Origin: Conidiobolus incongruus B7586
Taxonomy: Eukaryota > Entomophthoromycota > Entomophthoromycetes > Entomophthorales > Conidiobolaceae
Assembly (NCBI GenBank): GCA_000697335.1
Contig: JNEM01007661.1
Coordinates: 1 to 15,205, forward strand
Direction: 5' to 3'
DNA: 15,205 nt
How positions within the stretch are numbered: position 1 is the first letter of the stretch; every line of letters starts with the position of its first letter. Shown one piece after another: positions 8,460 through 15,205 of this stretch. The position numbers and the translations under genes are program-made. Under the pieces are notes generated by a model. That model searched no databases, was not told the origin of the DNA, and worked only from the letters and a program-made list of their open reading frames with translations.

Positions 8460-9010
8460 AAAATAAGAATAGGCATCAATATCAACTCCCACATTTCGTC
8501 TTGATGGTCAGAGATATAAGTAATTATGTGTTATACAACTTAGGGAGCCATAAGGACCAGCTGGGTCGCAATAGCTAGACGATTGTGTTCCGCATACGCC
8601 AATAATTGTAAATCTGGTAAATTAGATCAAGTGAGTGCCATAGTGTAAAGTTATACAACGATTAATAAAATAAATAATGAAAAAAATATTATAACAAAGC
8701 CGAGCTCTATTCATTTAAGTATGCTGAATAAAATAAATTTAATTGGATAGTAAGATAGATTTAGTAACAAAATGAAAATAGAAGCACTACTCCTAAAAGT
8801 TCTGGATGTAGAAAGTGAGGATAATTTGTAGTAGAATGTAGTTTTGATTAGTCAAACTAAAAATGGGATTTCTATAATAGAAGCAACTAGTGTATTTAAA
8901 GTGTATTTAGGTATTTTTGTGGGCTTGGCTGAATAATGGTGTATTCTTGTGATGATTCTTAGGACTAGTTCTTTATTCTGATTGTTTCGAAGGAACAAGG
9001 TATGACAGAA
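8460..9010 (+). other. GC-rich island, candidate noncoding RNA gene of unknown class
   Basis: Within an intergenic background that is mostly A+T, 8542-8600 is about 56% G+C by hand count, higher than the protein genes here. From about 8760 to 9000, G clearly exceeds C on the plus strand. Short foldable elements are visible: GACC/GGTC around 8555, CGCAAT/ATTGTG around 8577-8597, a possible closing pair CTTGAT (8500 region) with ATCAAG (8627 region), and GTTTTGA/TCAAAC at 8841-8857. Both strands are closed to translation, and there is no B box of a tRNA. These traits are what a structured RNA gene looks like in an A+T-rich genome. I could not match it to RNase P, MRP, SRP, U1-U6 or U3; a telomerase RNA or another fast-evolving RNA is not excluded. 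Confidence 0.35.
8530..8659. repeat. 10-bp direct repeats bracketing the GC-rich segment
   Basis: GTTATACAAC occurs at 8530-8539 and again at 8650-8659 in the same orientation. The most GC-rich stretch of the intergenic region lies exactly between them (110 nt). This would fit a target-site duplication around an inserted sequence, or simply two repeats inside an RNA gene. Confidence 0.6.
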
Positions 9011-9745
9011 AGAAATATGACTTATAACTATCAGTGATAATAATTAATTTAAATAATTGATTCATTCAACTCAATAACACCAGTATAAACCATAATGAAT
9101 TTATTAAAAGATGAATACGAATAAAGAAATCTAATGAAACTTATTGACAGATGCATTTTCAATTAAGCTAATAATTTAAAATATTATCAATCAATTATAT
9201 AGATAAAGAGGGTTATGAGTTATCTGATTTTGTAAATGCAATAAGAAAATGATGAGCTATTATTTAATGATTTTATGTATTTAAAGCAATCTTTGAAATG
9301 ATTGATATCATATCAAAATTCAATAACTTTTAAAACTGATTAAAATTTAAAAGTATATAAAATTAATTCGATTAATGTTTATAGTTCATTCTATAGATTA
9401 TATTCATTTAATTCGAAAAATAAAAATACTCTGCATCATGTTTTTTATAAAAATTAGAAAAAAATTAGTAACAACATATGTATAAATAGAGCAGATATTG
9501 GATTAAAATTAGTTATTCAAATTAAAATCAAAAAAAATTCTAGACCATTTGAATTATATAAGGAAATAAATTGATTAATTTATTAATTGTAAATATTTTA
9601 AATCAGTTATTATTATCTTGATATGTGATAAGGTTGAATTAATCAAGCAAAATATCCATTTTTTTATAATCTTTTTCAAAAAATTAAAAATATTTTAATT
9701 ATTGTATTGATTAAATTTTATTAATATCTTTTTGTTTAATTTTAG

Positions 9746-9767
9746 TATATATATATATATATATATA
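9746..9767. repeat. (AT)n microsatellite
   Basis: Alternating T and A over 22 nt in the gene-free stretch before CPR6. Confidence 0.95.
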
Positions 9768-10096
9768 ATGGTATTTCCAAGCAAAATTTATGTAATACAA
9801 TCTTGTTTAGCTAAATAATTATATTTGAATTATATTTTAATAATATTTCTTAAATCATCACAGCTATTAAATAAATTTGTCTTATATATAGTTTAGATTA
9901 GTTGATTCATATTATTATATTGTTGCTTAAACTAATGATAAAATAATATTTATAAATTTTTTATTAATAAATTTCCATTAATAATAAATTATTAAATAAT
10001 TAAGTTGAATAAAATTACAATATAATAATTTTATTTATTATTCATATTTAAAATTATAATATATTCTGATACATATGTATATATGTCAACAATCAA

Positions 10097-10120
10097 ATAT
10101 ATATATATATATATATATAT
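10097..10120. repeat. (AT)n microsatellite
   Basis: Alternating A and T over 24 nt, the longest such run in the window, about 310 nt upstream of CPR6. Confidence 0.95.
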
Positions 10121-10316
10121 GCATTGAATCAAAATTAATTATTTTAATAATATTGGCCATATATTGAATAACAAAGTTTAATTTTAATCAAATGTTTATG
10201 ATGTCACCAACATTTAATAAATAGCCACATTTAGTAAATCCAAAACTAAATGAGTGGAACTAGATTACACAAAGAATTTAAGTGGTCGAAAATCAGAAAG
10301 AAAATTGATAGGGTTG

Positions 10317-10329
10317 GAATTTTCTAGCA
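10317..10329 (+). promoter_or_regulatory. Heat-shock-element-like site of CPR6
   Basis: GAAttTTCtaGCA has two perfect Hsf1 units and a third with one mismatch, 104 nt before the ATG. The surrounding GGAATTTTCTAG is identical to the element of sHSP E. CPR6 of Saccharomyces cerevisiae is known to be heat-inducible, which fits. No TATAAATA box sits at the 55-57 nt spacing used by the sHSP genes; TATAAG at 10366 is the nearest candidate. Confidence 0.6.
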
Positions 10330-10433
10330 AAAATTGAAATCAAAATAAATAGTCAACGTAATCAATATAAGAGAATATCAATTTTTTAAATTCTAATTAT
10401 TAGTAAAAATAAGATATATTAAACATATATAAA

Positions 10434-11534
10434 ATGAGTGGAAATCCTACTGTATTTTTAAATATTCAAATCGGTGAAGAAAAAATTGGTAAAATCGTTT
10501 TGGAATTGTTCTCCGATGTTGTCCCCAAGACTGCTGAAAACTTTAGAGCTTTGTGTACTGGGGAGAAGGGTAACAGTTCTACTGGCGTCCCTTTGAGCTT
10601 TAAGAACTGTACATTCCACCGTATTGTCAAGGACTTCATGATTCAAGGTGGTGATTTCACGAAGGGGGACGGCACTGGTGGTGAGAGTATTTACGGTGAA
10701 AAATTCGAAGATGAAAACTTCGACCTCAAACACGACCAACCTTTCCTATTATCTATGGCTAATGCTGGTCCCTCAACTAACGGTTCCCAGTTCTTTATCA
10801 CTACTGTTCCCACACCACATTTGGACGGTAAACACGTTGTTTTCGGTAAGGTGATCAAAGGTAAGAACGTTGTCAGAGCCATCGAAAACACCCCTCTCAA
10901 TGGCGAAAAGCCTGTGAGTAAGGTAGTTATCACCGATTGTGGTGAATTAACAGGAAGCCAAATCCAAGCCGCCATGGAAGAAGACATTGATCCCGAAGAT
11001 CCTTATGAAGATTATTCCCAAGACTACGAAGGATCCAAGGAAATTCCCGACGTTTACCAAATTGCTGAAACTTTAAGAGCTTTGGGTAACAAGTATTTCA
11101 AGGCTGGCGACTACCAAACTGCTGTCAAGAAGTACACCAAAGCTTTGCGTTACTTGGACGAATATCCTATCTTCGACGAGGATAGTGAAGATTACAAGTA
11201 CAATGATCAATTTATTGCCAGTAGAACTTCCATCCATTTGAACTCTGCCCTTGCTTACCTCAAGTTGAATAAATTCAACGAAGCCATCAACTCCACCCTC
11301 TATGTCCTTGACTATGACACTATCTCCGATCTAAACAAATCTAAGGCCCTCTACCGCAAAGGTGTTGCCGAATCCAACCTCAAGCAATACGACGAAGCTT
11401 TGGAAGATCTCAACCAAGCTTTGAGCTTAGCTCCTGGTGATGCTGCCATTATCAAAGAGTTGGAACTTGTCAAGCAAAAGAAGAAGGTATTGTTAGAGAA
11501 AGAAAAGAAAGCTTATAGCAAGTTGTTTGCTTAA
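10434..11534 (+). CDS. CPR6: Cyclophilin 40-type peptidyl-prolyl isomerase with TPR repeats, Hsp90 co-chaperone
   Basis: This is 366 residues, close to the 371 of S. cerevisiae Cpr6. It catalyses proline cis-trans isomerisation and binds the MEEVD tail of Hsp90. The cyclophilin domain covers about 6-172 with catalytic residues in place: [15 protein letters not shown] (61-75, with R63, F68 and Q71) and [15 protein letters not shown] (107-121). His129 stands where cyclophilin A has its cyclosporin-contacting Trp121, as is usual for CYP40 proteins. An acidic linker (182-205) leads to three TPR repeats (about 210-345) with carboxylate-clamp residues R215, N219, N270, K304 and R308. A basic tail follows. 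The intact active site favours CPR6 over CPR7. Codon use is richer in C-ending codons than its neighbours, consistent with good expression. It ends 204 nt before the tRNA pseudogene. Confidence 0.96.
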   Translation: MSGNPTVFLNIQIGEEKIGKIVLELFSDVVPKTAENFRALCTGEKGNSSTGVPLSFKNCTFHRIVKDFMIQGGDFTKGDGTGGESIYGEKFEDENFDLKHDQPFLLSMANAGPSTNGSQFFITTVPTPHLDGKHVVFGKVIKGKNVVRAIENTPLNGEKPVSKVVITDCGELTGSQIQAAMEEDIDPEDPYEDYSQDYEGSKEIPDVYQIAETLRALGNKYFKAGDYQTAVKKYTKALRYLDEYPIFDEDSEDYKYNDQFIASRTSIHLNSALAYLKLNKFNEAINSTLYVLDYDTISDLNKSKALYRKGVAESNLKQYDEALEDLNQALSLAPGDAAIIKELELVKQKKKVLLEKEKKAYSKLFA

Positions 11535-11540
11535 TCCTTT

Positions 11541-11562
11541 AATTTTATTTGAAAATAAAATT
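11541..11562 (+). terminator. A+T palindrome in the CPR6 3' flank
   Basis: AATTTTATTT and AAATAAAATT are perfect 10-bp complements separated by 2 nt, starting 7 nt after the stop codon. It may help form the 3' end of the CPR6 message. In DNA this A+T-rich, such palindromes can also arise by chance. Confidence 0.4.
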
Positions 11563-11737
11563 TTGTAGTAATATTATGTTTTTTAAAACTAATTAAATTT
11601 TTATAAAAATATTCATAGTTTTAAATATACATTTAACAATTGAATAAAAATAATAAAATGTAAATAATGCAAAATAATTCAAAATAATTATATAAAAAAT
11701 ATAAAAATATATTTTGGAACAAAAAATAACATTTCGA

Positions 11738-11809
11738 CTCTCCGATTGGGAATTGAAACCAGATTACGAGCGTGACAGGCGGATATACTGACCACCAAAT
11801 TATCCAAAA
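11738..11809 (-). pseudogene. Decayed tRNA-Asp copy, mirror partner of the intact tRNA
   Basis: The reverse complement aligns without gaps to the intact tRNA-Asp over all 72 nt, with 58 identical bases. The anticodon GTC and the T loop TTCAATT remain. However, the acceptor stem has a G-G mismatch plus wobbles, the anticodon stem has two mismatches, and the T stem is mismatched at both ends. It cannot fold as a working tRNA. It lies 361 nt upstream of sHSP D in the opposite orientation, just as the intact tRNA lies upstream of sHSP C. This marks the inner end of the right arm. Confidence 0.9.
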
Positions 11810-12020
11810 TTAAATATCATCAACTTAATTATATTTCTAATGTATTATCATACTTTTACACACTATACTTTTAGAATTTTCTCAAGCGTTCATTACTTTC
11901 TCCATTGTTTCAAATAACTAAAACCTTATAGTCAATGTCTATTTCAATTTTATATGATATCATACTCAAATAATCTTTTTATCATTTTATCTGCAATTTT
12001 CTAAATATTTGTATATCTGA

Positions 12021-12098
12021 GAAATCTCTAGAAATTTAAAAAATATTCTTAATTCGCAGAGAAAATTAATGATTTTATTCATTGTTGAAATATAAATA
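12021..12098 (+). promoter_or_regulatory. Promoter of sHSP D: imperfect heat-shock element plus TATA box
   Basis: GAAatCTCtaGAA (12021-12033) carries the same CTC central unit as the C promoter. TATAAATA follows at 12091-12098, 57 nt later, and begins 80 nt before the ATG. Confidence 0.82.
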
Positions 12099-12170
12099 CT
12101 GAGACTGTTTAATGTAAAAGTCAGGCAACCATCAGTTATATCGATCTATTAAGTATACTTCAAAATCACA

Positions 12171-12686
12171 ATGCTCTCTTACGCTACCATTCAACAACCC
12201 ATCTTGGATACTTTATTAGATCTTTACTCCTTATCAACCCAACCAAATAACAGACTCAAAGAGCTCTCTTATATTACCCCTAATACCGATATTCTTGAAT
12301 CCAATGACGCTTATAGGGTGAGAGTCGGGTTACCAGGAGTTGGCAAAGAGAATATTTCCATCGATTTCGTAGAGGATACTTTAACTATCACCACCAAAGA
12401 TCAAGAACAACAGCAGAAGAAGGCTTCTGAAAAAGTTGAAGGTGAAGTCAGCGAAGAACAGGAATCCAAATCCCAGAATACCAGCACCATGTCAAAGGGT
12501 AATACTACCAATACTGATGAATTCAAGACTCATCTCCGACAAATTTCAACCAAGCCTTACAAGAAGGTGATCAAATTCCCTACACAAGTCGATTATGAAA
12601 GAATCTCTGCTGACTATAGAGATGGCTTATTAACTGTAACTTTGCCCAAATCTTCCAAATCTCATAAATCAATCTCAATTGCATAA
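12171..12686 (+). CDS. Small heat-shock protein D (Hsp20/alpha-crystallin family)
   Basis: This is a 171-residue Hsp20 holdase, 166/171 identical to C and encoded on the opposite strand in the mirror arm. It has a short N-terminal arm, an alpha-crystallin domain from NTDILES to DGLLTVTLPK, a Gln/Lys-rich linker, and a terminal I-x-I motif (ISIA). Residues 86-171 are identical to C. The five differences all lie at residues 23-85, and T23, K30, Y34, T36 and A85 replace N, N, H, I and T. Its first 22 residues are also identical to C. The promoter region is homologous but clearly more diverged than the 3' half. D and C are therefore one ancestral gene duplicated by inversion, with the 3' half recently homogenised. 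Confidence 0.94.
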   Translation: MLSYATIQQPILDTLLDLYSLSTQPNNRLKELSYITPNTDILESNDAYRVRVGLPGVGKENISIDFVEDTLTITTKDQEQQQKKASEKVEGEVSEEQESKSQNTSTMSKGNTTNTDEFKTHLRQISTKPYKKVIKFPTQVDYERISADYRDGLLTVTLPKSSKSHKSISIA

Positions 12687-12749
12687 TCCTTTGTAAATAT
12701 ATTATTATTGTTATTATTAAATAAATTTTATTATATTAAATATATATTT
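12447..12749. repeat. Identical inverted copy of 3659-3961 (C/D conversion tract)
   Basis: This is the right-arm side of the C/D identical tract, covering the 3' half of gene D and 63 nt of flank. It ends where the flanks differ in length in an A+T run. Confidence 0.85.
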
Positions 12750-13401
12750 AATTTCATCTAATTTTTCAAAAATTTTTAAAATTTATCTGAATTTGTATAT
12801 CATTTGTATCAATTCTTATATATTATTTACCAGGGATCATTCAAATATAATCCCAGTAAAATAACTCTTACAATCATAATTATAATTTGCAAATATCACA
12901 AAACTTCGTTATATTTTGAGATCATTTATTTCTTAATTATATCCTACTTTCATAACCTTAACATATTCAATTAATTTCTCACTGAATTGTTATAATAAAA
13001 AATAATAAATTCAAGGTTATATGCAATTGCTAATACTTCAATTTGATATTACATTGTTCAGTCAATTGTATGAAAATATAATTAATAAAGTAAATAATAT
13101 ATTATTAATGACTAATATTAATAATATTTTATTTCAATGTTATTTAGATTTATACTCTCCAATGTATATTATTACGCAACTATTATTCATATTTTGAAAA
13201 GTTTGGCTTTCCAAATTTGAACTATCCAAATTAGTAATTTAACTTTGGTTTGGGAATTTTCTAGAAGTTTGGATCAAATTCGGATTTTTTCATGATTTAA
13301 ATTAAAATTGATCAAAAAGTGTATAAATAGCTGTATTGAAATTAGAATAAAAACTAAACATTATTACCAAGTTAATCAGATAGTTTCAATTCCAAGTCAC
13401 A
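12687..13401. other. A+T-rich spacer between sHSP genes D and E
   Basis: This is 715 nt with no gene. The first 63 nt belong to the C/D identical tract. The last 150 nt are the E promoter, which shares the motif AAATTAGTAATTTAA upstream of its heat-shock element with the promoter of A. Confidence 0.75.
13254..13329 (+). promoter_or_regulatory. Promoter of sHSP E: heat-shock element plus TATA box
   Basis: GAAttTTCtaGAA (13254-13266) is a perfect three-unit Hsf1 site. TATAAATA lies at 13322-13329, 55 nt later, and begins 80 nt before the ATG. Confidence 0.9.
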
Positions 13402-13920
13402 ATGCTCTGCTACTCCAATATTCAAGATCCTTTGGTCGATGCCTTGTTCGATCTTTACACTTTATCCTCCCATCACTCCAATCATAAATCAAGAAGCTTT
13501 TCTTATACTACTCCCTACACTGATATTCTCGAATCCAATGTCGCATACAAAGTAAGAGTTCAATTACCTGGAATATCCAAAGAGAATATTTCCATCAACT
13601 TTGAAGAGAATACCTTAACCGTTTCCACCAACGAACATAATAAAGAAAAGAAATCGCCCGAAGAGAAGGTTGACGGTGAAGTAAGTGAAGAGCTCGAATC
13701 TACAACATCTCAAAATGGCAACAAAGATGTGAAGGAAACAAATGATAATAATGATTTCAGAGTTCACCTCAGGCAAATCTCGACTAAGCCTTACAAGAAA
13801 GTAATTGAATTTCCCTCACAAGTGGATGTTGAAAGGATATCAGCTGACTATACCGATGGCATATTAACAGTAAACCTACCCAAGACTCCTAAGCATCAAA
13901 GATCAATATCTATTTTGTAA
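13402..13920 (+). CDS. Small heat-shock protein E, mosaic of sHSP sequences
   Basis: This is a 172-residue Hsp20 holdase with the standard parts: an N-terminal arm, QLPGISKENI, an acidic linker, DGILTVNLPK and a terminal ISI motif. Its similarity changes along its length. The opening MLCYSNI and the TLSS near residue 20 resemble F. Residues about 24-130, including the whole variable linker, are almost identical to B, with 13678-13781 the same base for base. Residues 140-172 and the 3' flank are nearly identical to A. The conserved Asn of NTDILES is Tyr (residue 39), and Asp of SNDAY is Val (47), both unique here. The ATG follows CAAGTCACA. Such a patchwork is best explained by gene conversion among the arms. 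Confidence 0.93.
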   Translation: MLCYSNIQDPLVDALFDLYTLSSHHSNHKSRSFSYTTPYTDILESNVAYKVRVQLPGISKENISINFEENTLTVSTNEHNKEKKSPEEKVDGEVSEELESTTSQNGNKDVKETNDNNDFRVHLRQISTKPYKKVIEFPSQVDVERISADYTDGILTVNLPKTPKHQRSISIL

Positions 13921-14042
13921 TTACATTAAATTAATTTGTATTTTTATCAAATAAAAGTAATGATACTGATAATAAAGAAATATTTATAATTAGTTGCAAA
14001 TCAATATGATATATGAAAATAATTTTGAATGTGATTTAATTA
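13819..14042. repeat. Near-identical inverted copy of 1-224 (E/A tail and 3' flank)
   Basis: The 3' end of E and 122 nt downstream match the reverse complement of 1-224 with one difference by eye. Because position 1 is the window edge, the right-hand end of the match cannot be fixed. Confidence 0.9.
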
Positions 14043-14628
14043 CAGCAAATTGAATATATACTTCAAACTTGCAGCATTGAAAAAGTAATTAGCATTTCTT
14101 AACTGCTTATTATTGATATCATAAATCAACTCTCAAGTAATCTATTCAAATTAAAAATTTAATTCTATCCCTTAACTGTAAATATATTAAAATAGACTAT
14201 AATTTGGTGCCATTTTGAACTATTTTTAAATAATTACTATTAATTAATTGTTAAGATGATTATGGTAGTACTAAAAGATGTGTTTCAAATTATCATGAAC
14301 AAACAGTGTAAATCTAGCATTGAAATTAATTTATTGGGTGTTTATAAAGAAGTGATTTCTAGTACAAATGAAATAATGATAATTTGAGTTTGTTTTGAGA
14401 TATAATGTAGCTGAATTATAGACATTTCATAAGACTGTTTTAAGTTTCAAATTTTGCCATACTTTCCAAGTTAGAAATAGAACATTAGATGTAGAATGTT
14501 CCAGAAATTTGGATCCAAATCTAATTTTTTCAAGGTTTTGCATTGAATTGACAAGGCTGAATATAAATAGTGTGACTGAGATCAGGAATATCAATCATCA
14601 AATCCAGTAGCTAGTATATCAAGTCAAA
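13921..14628. other. Spacer between sHSP genes E and F
   Basis: This is 708 nt with no gene. It opens with the 122 nt shared with the A flank and closes with the F promoter. Nothing recognisable lies between about 14043 and 14480. Confidence 0.75.
14494..14569 (+). promoter_or_regulatory. Promoter of sHSP F: heat-shock element plus TATA box
   Basis: GAAtgTTCcaGAA (14494-14506) is a perfect three-unit Hsf1 site. TATAAATA lies at 14562-14569, 55 nt later. The ATG follows 59 nt after the box, somewhat closer than in B to E. Confidence 0.9.
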
Positions 14629-15205
14629 ATGCTCTGCTATTCCAATATTCTTCACGATCCTTTCGTCGATAGCTTGGTCGATCTTTGCACTTTATCTTCT
14701 CAACCAAAGCGTAAAATCAGATATGCCACTCCCAACACCGATTACTATTCTTTGTCATCTCAACCCAAGCGTAAAGCAAGAAGAATTTCTTACGTTACAC
14801 CTAATACCGATATCCTAGAATCCAGAGAAGCATATAAAGTGAGATTTCAATTGCCCGGAGTTGCTAAAGAGAATATTTCAATAGAATTCGAAGAGAATAC
14901 TTTAACCGTTTCTACTAAGAATCAGAAACTGGAGCAAGATAAGAAAGCTGAAGAAAAAGTAGATGGCGAAGTCAGTGAAGAGCTTGAATCTACATCTCAA
15001 AATGAAAGTAATGAATCAAAGAACACAAAGGCCAATGAACATAATTTCAAAGTTCTCCTTAGACAAATTTCTACTAAGCCCTATCAAAGAGTAATCGAAT
15101 TCCCCATACAAGTTGACTATGAAAAGATCTCTGCCAATTATGCTAATGGACTATTAACTGTAACTCTACCAAAATCCGAAAAGCATCATAAATCCATTCC
15201 CATTT
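14629..15205 (+). CDS. Small heat-shock protein F, 3' end cut by window edge
   Basis: The frame is open from ATG (after CAAGTCAAA) to the window end, 192 codons. The last readable residues, HHKSIPI, align with the final SISIL or SISIA of the relatives, so only a few codons are missing. It is an Hsp20 holdase with QLPGVAKENISIEF, a linker with the DGEVSEELES core, and NGLLTVTLPK. It is about 20 residues longer than its relatives because LSSQPKRK...TPNTD in the N-terminal arm occurs twice, at residues 22-38 and 42-61. An in-frame CTG lies in the linker. Arg66 replaces the Asn of ESND. The partner gene in the left arm, if present, would lie outside the window. Confidence 0.9.
   Translation, partial: MLCYSNILHDPFVDSLVDLCTLSSQPKRKIRYATPNTDYYSLSSQPKRKARRISYVTPNTDILESREAYKVRFQLPGVAKENISIEFEENTLTVSTKNQKLEQDKKAEEKVDGEVSEELESTSQNESNESKNTKANEHNFKVLLRQISTKPYQRVIEFPIQVDYEKISANYANGLLTVTLPKSEKHHKSIPI
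14692..14811 (+). repeat. Internal tandem duplication in sHSP F
   Basis: Two copies of LSSQPKRK followed within a few residues by TPNTD are joined by YYS. At DNA level, TCTCAAC-C-AAGCGTAAA is repeated about 60 nt apart with a few synonymous changes, so the duplication is not brand new. Only the second copy leads into ILES, the normal start of the alpha-crystallin domain. Confidence 0.85.

Larger units (their letters stand above)
7729..10433. other. Long region without a protein gene, containing a candidate RNA segment
   Basis: This is 2.7 kb between the DUF2015 gene and CPR6 with no open frame that resembles a protein. Most of it is extremely A+T-rich. The exception is about 8460-9010, described separately. 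Two long (AT)n runs lie at 9746-9767 and 10097-10120. The last 120 nt hold the CPR6 promoter with its heat-shock-element-like site. Confidence 0.7.
11535..12170. other. Intergenic region between CPR6 and sHSP D
   Basis: This is 636 nt containing an A+T palindrome just after CPR6, the tRNA-Asp pseudogene at 11738-11809, and the D promoter. From 11738 to the ATG of D it is homologous, in reverse, to the stretch from the ATG of C to the intact tRNA. Shared islands include ATGTATTATCATACTTTTAC and TATGATATCAT. Confidence 0.8.
11738..15205. repeat. Right arm of large inverted sHSP repeat
   Basis: This arm mirrors the left arm: tRNA pseudogene, then D (partner of C), then E (partner of A at its 3' end and flank), then F, whose partner would lie beyond the left window edge. 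The gene B cassette is absent. Similarity is patchy, with near-identical tracts at 12447-12749 and 13819-14042 set in diverged sequence. Confidence 0.85.

Noticed and set aside
8622-8633. TTAGATCAAGTG, identical to a conserved 12-mer of U2 snRNA
   Set aside because: The branch-site recognition sequence GTAGTA that must follow is missing, as are the other conserved parts of U2. This is not a working U2 gene; a chance match or a fragment is more likely.
9746-10120. A+T-rich stretch with two (AT)n runs considered as a centromere or replication origin
   Set aside because: The whole intergenic background is like this, so matches to short A+T consensus elements carry no weight. No CDE-like or other specific structure was seen.
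10458-10987. Open frames antisense to, or in another frame of, CPR6
   Set aside because: They overlap the strongly conserved cyclophilin coding sequence and show no family features. They follow from its codon bias.
1-15205. Search for transposons, LTR elements, CRISPR arrays and riboswitches
   Set aside because: No transposase, reverse transcriptase or capsid-like frame, no terminal repeats other than the sHSP arms, and no regularly spaced repeat array were seen.

Overview
The window is about three-quarters A+T and looks like nuclear DNA of a budding-yeast-type ascomycete. The evidence is a Cpr6-type cyclophilin with TPR repeats, an ATP25/RsfS-family mitochondrial protein with one short spliceosomal intron, a small protein of the fungal DUF2015 family, a eukaryotic tRNA-Asp with a T-run terminator, and TATAAATA promoters with heat-shock elements. 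I cannot name the species. In-frame CTG codons are too few to tell the genetic code.

The layout is two inverted arms of small heat-shock protein (sHSP, Hsp20) genes around a unique core of about 7 kb. Left arm (1-4670): three sHSP genes on the minus strand, called A (123-638), B (2449-2964) and C (3722-4237), then an intact tRNA-Asp at 4598-4669. Core (about 4670-11737): the RsfS/ATP25-like gene (minus, spliced, 5169-6163), the DUF2015 gene (plus, 7396-7728), 2.7 kb without a protein gene that contains a GC-rich candidate RNA region (about 8460-9010), and CPR6 (plus, 10434-11534). Right arm (11738 to the end): a decayed tRNA-Asp on the minus strand, then sHSP genes D (12171-12686), E (13402-13920) and F (14629 to the edge) on the plus strand. 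F is not closed by a stop inside the window.

The arms are homologous. C pairs with D (166/171 residues identical), and the homology runs on through both promoters to the tRNA and its dead partner. A pairs with E through an identical 122-nt 3' flank. B has no partner in the right arm. E is a mosaic: its start is F-like, its middle B-like, and its end and 3' flank A-like. This points to repeated gene conversion between the arms. The inverted arms could also let the core flip.

All six sHSP promoters carry a GAAnnTTCnnGAA-type heat-shock element exactly 55-57 nt upstream of a TATA element. CPR6, which encodes an Hsp90 co-chaperone, has a near match of the same element. The window therefore reads as a heat-shock locus: six holdase chaperones around an Hsp90-system gene, with two apparently unrelated housekeeping genes in between.
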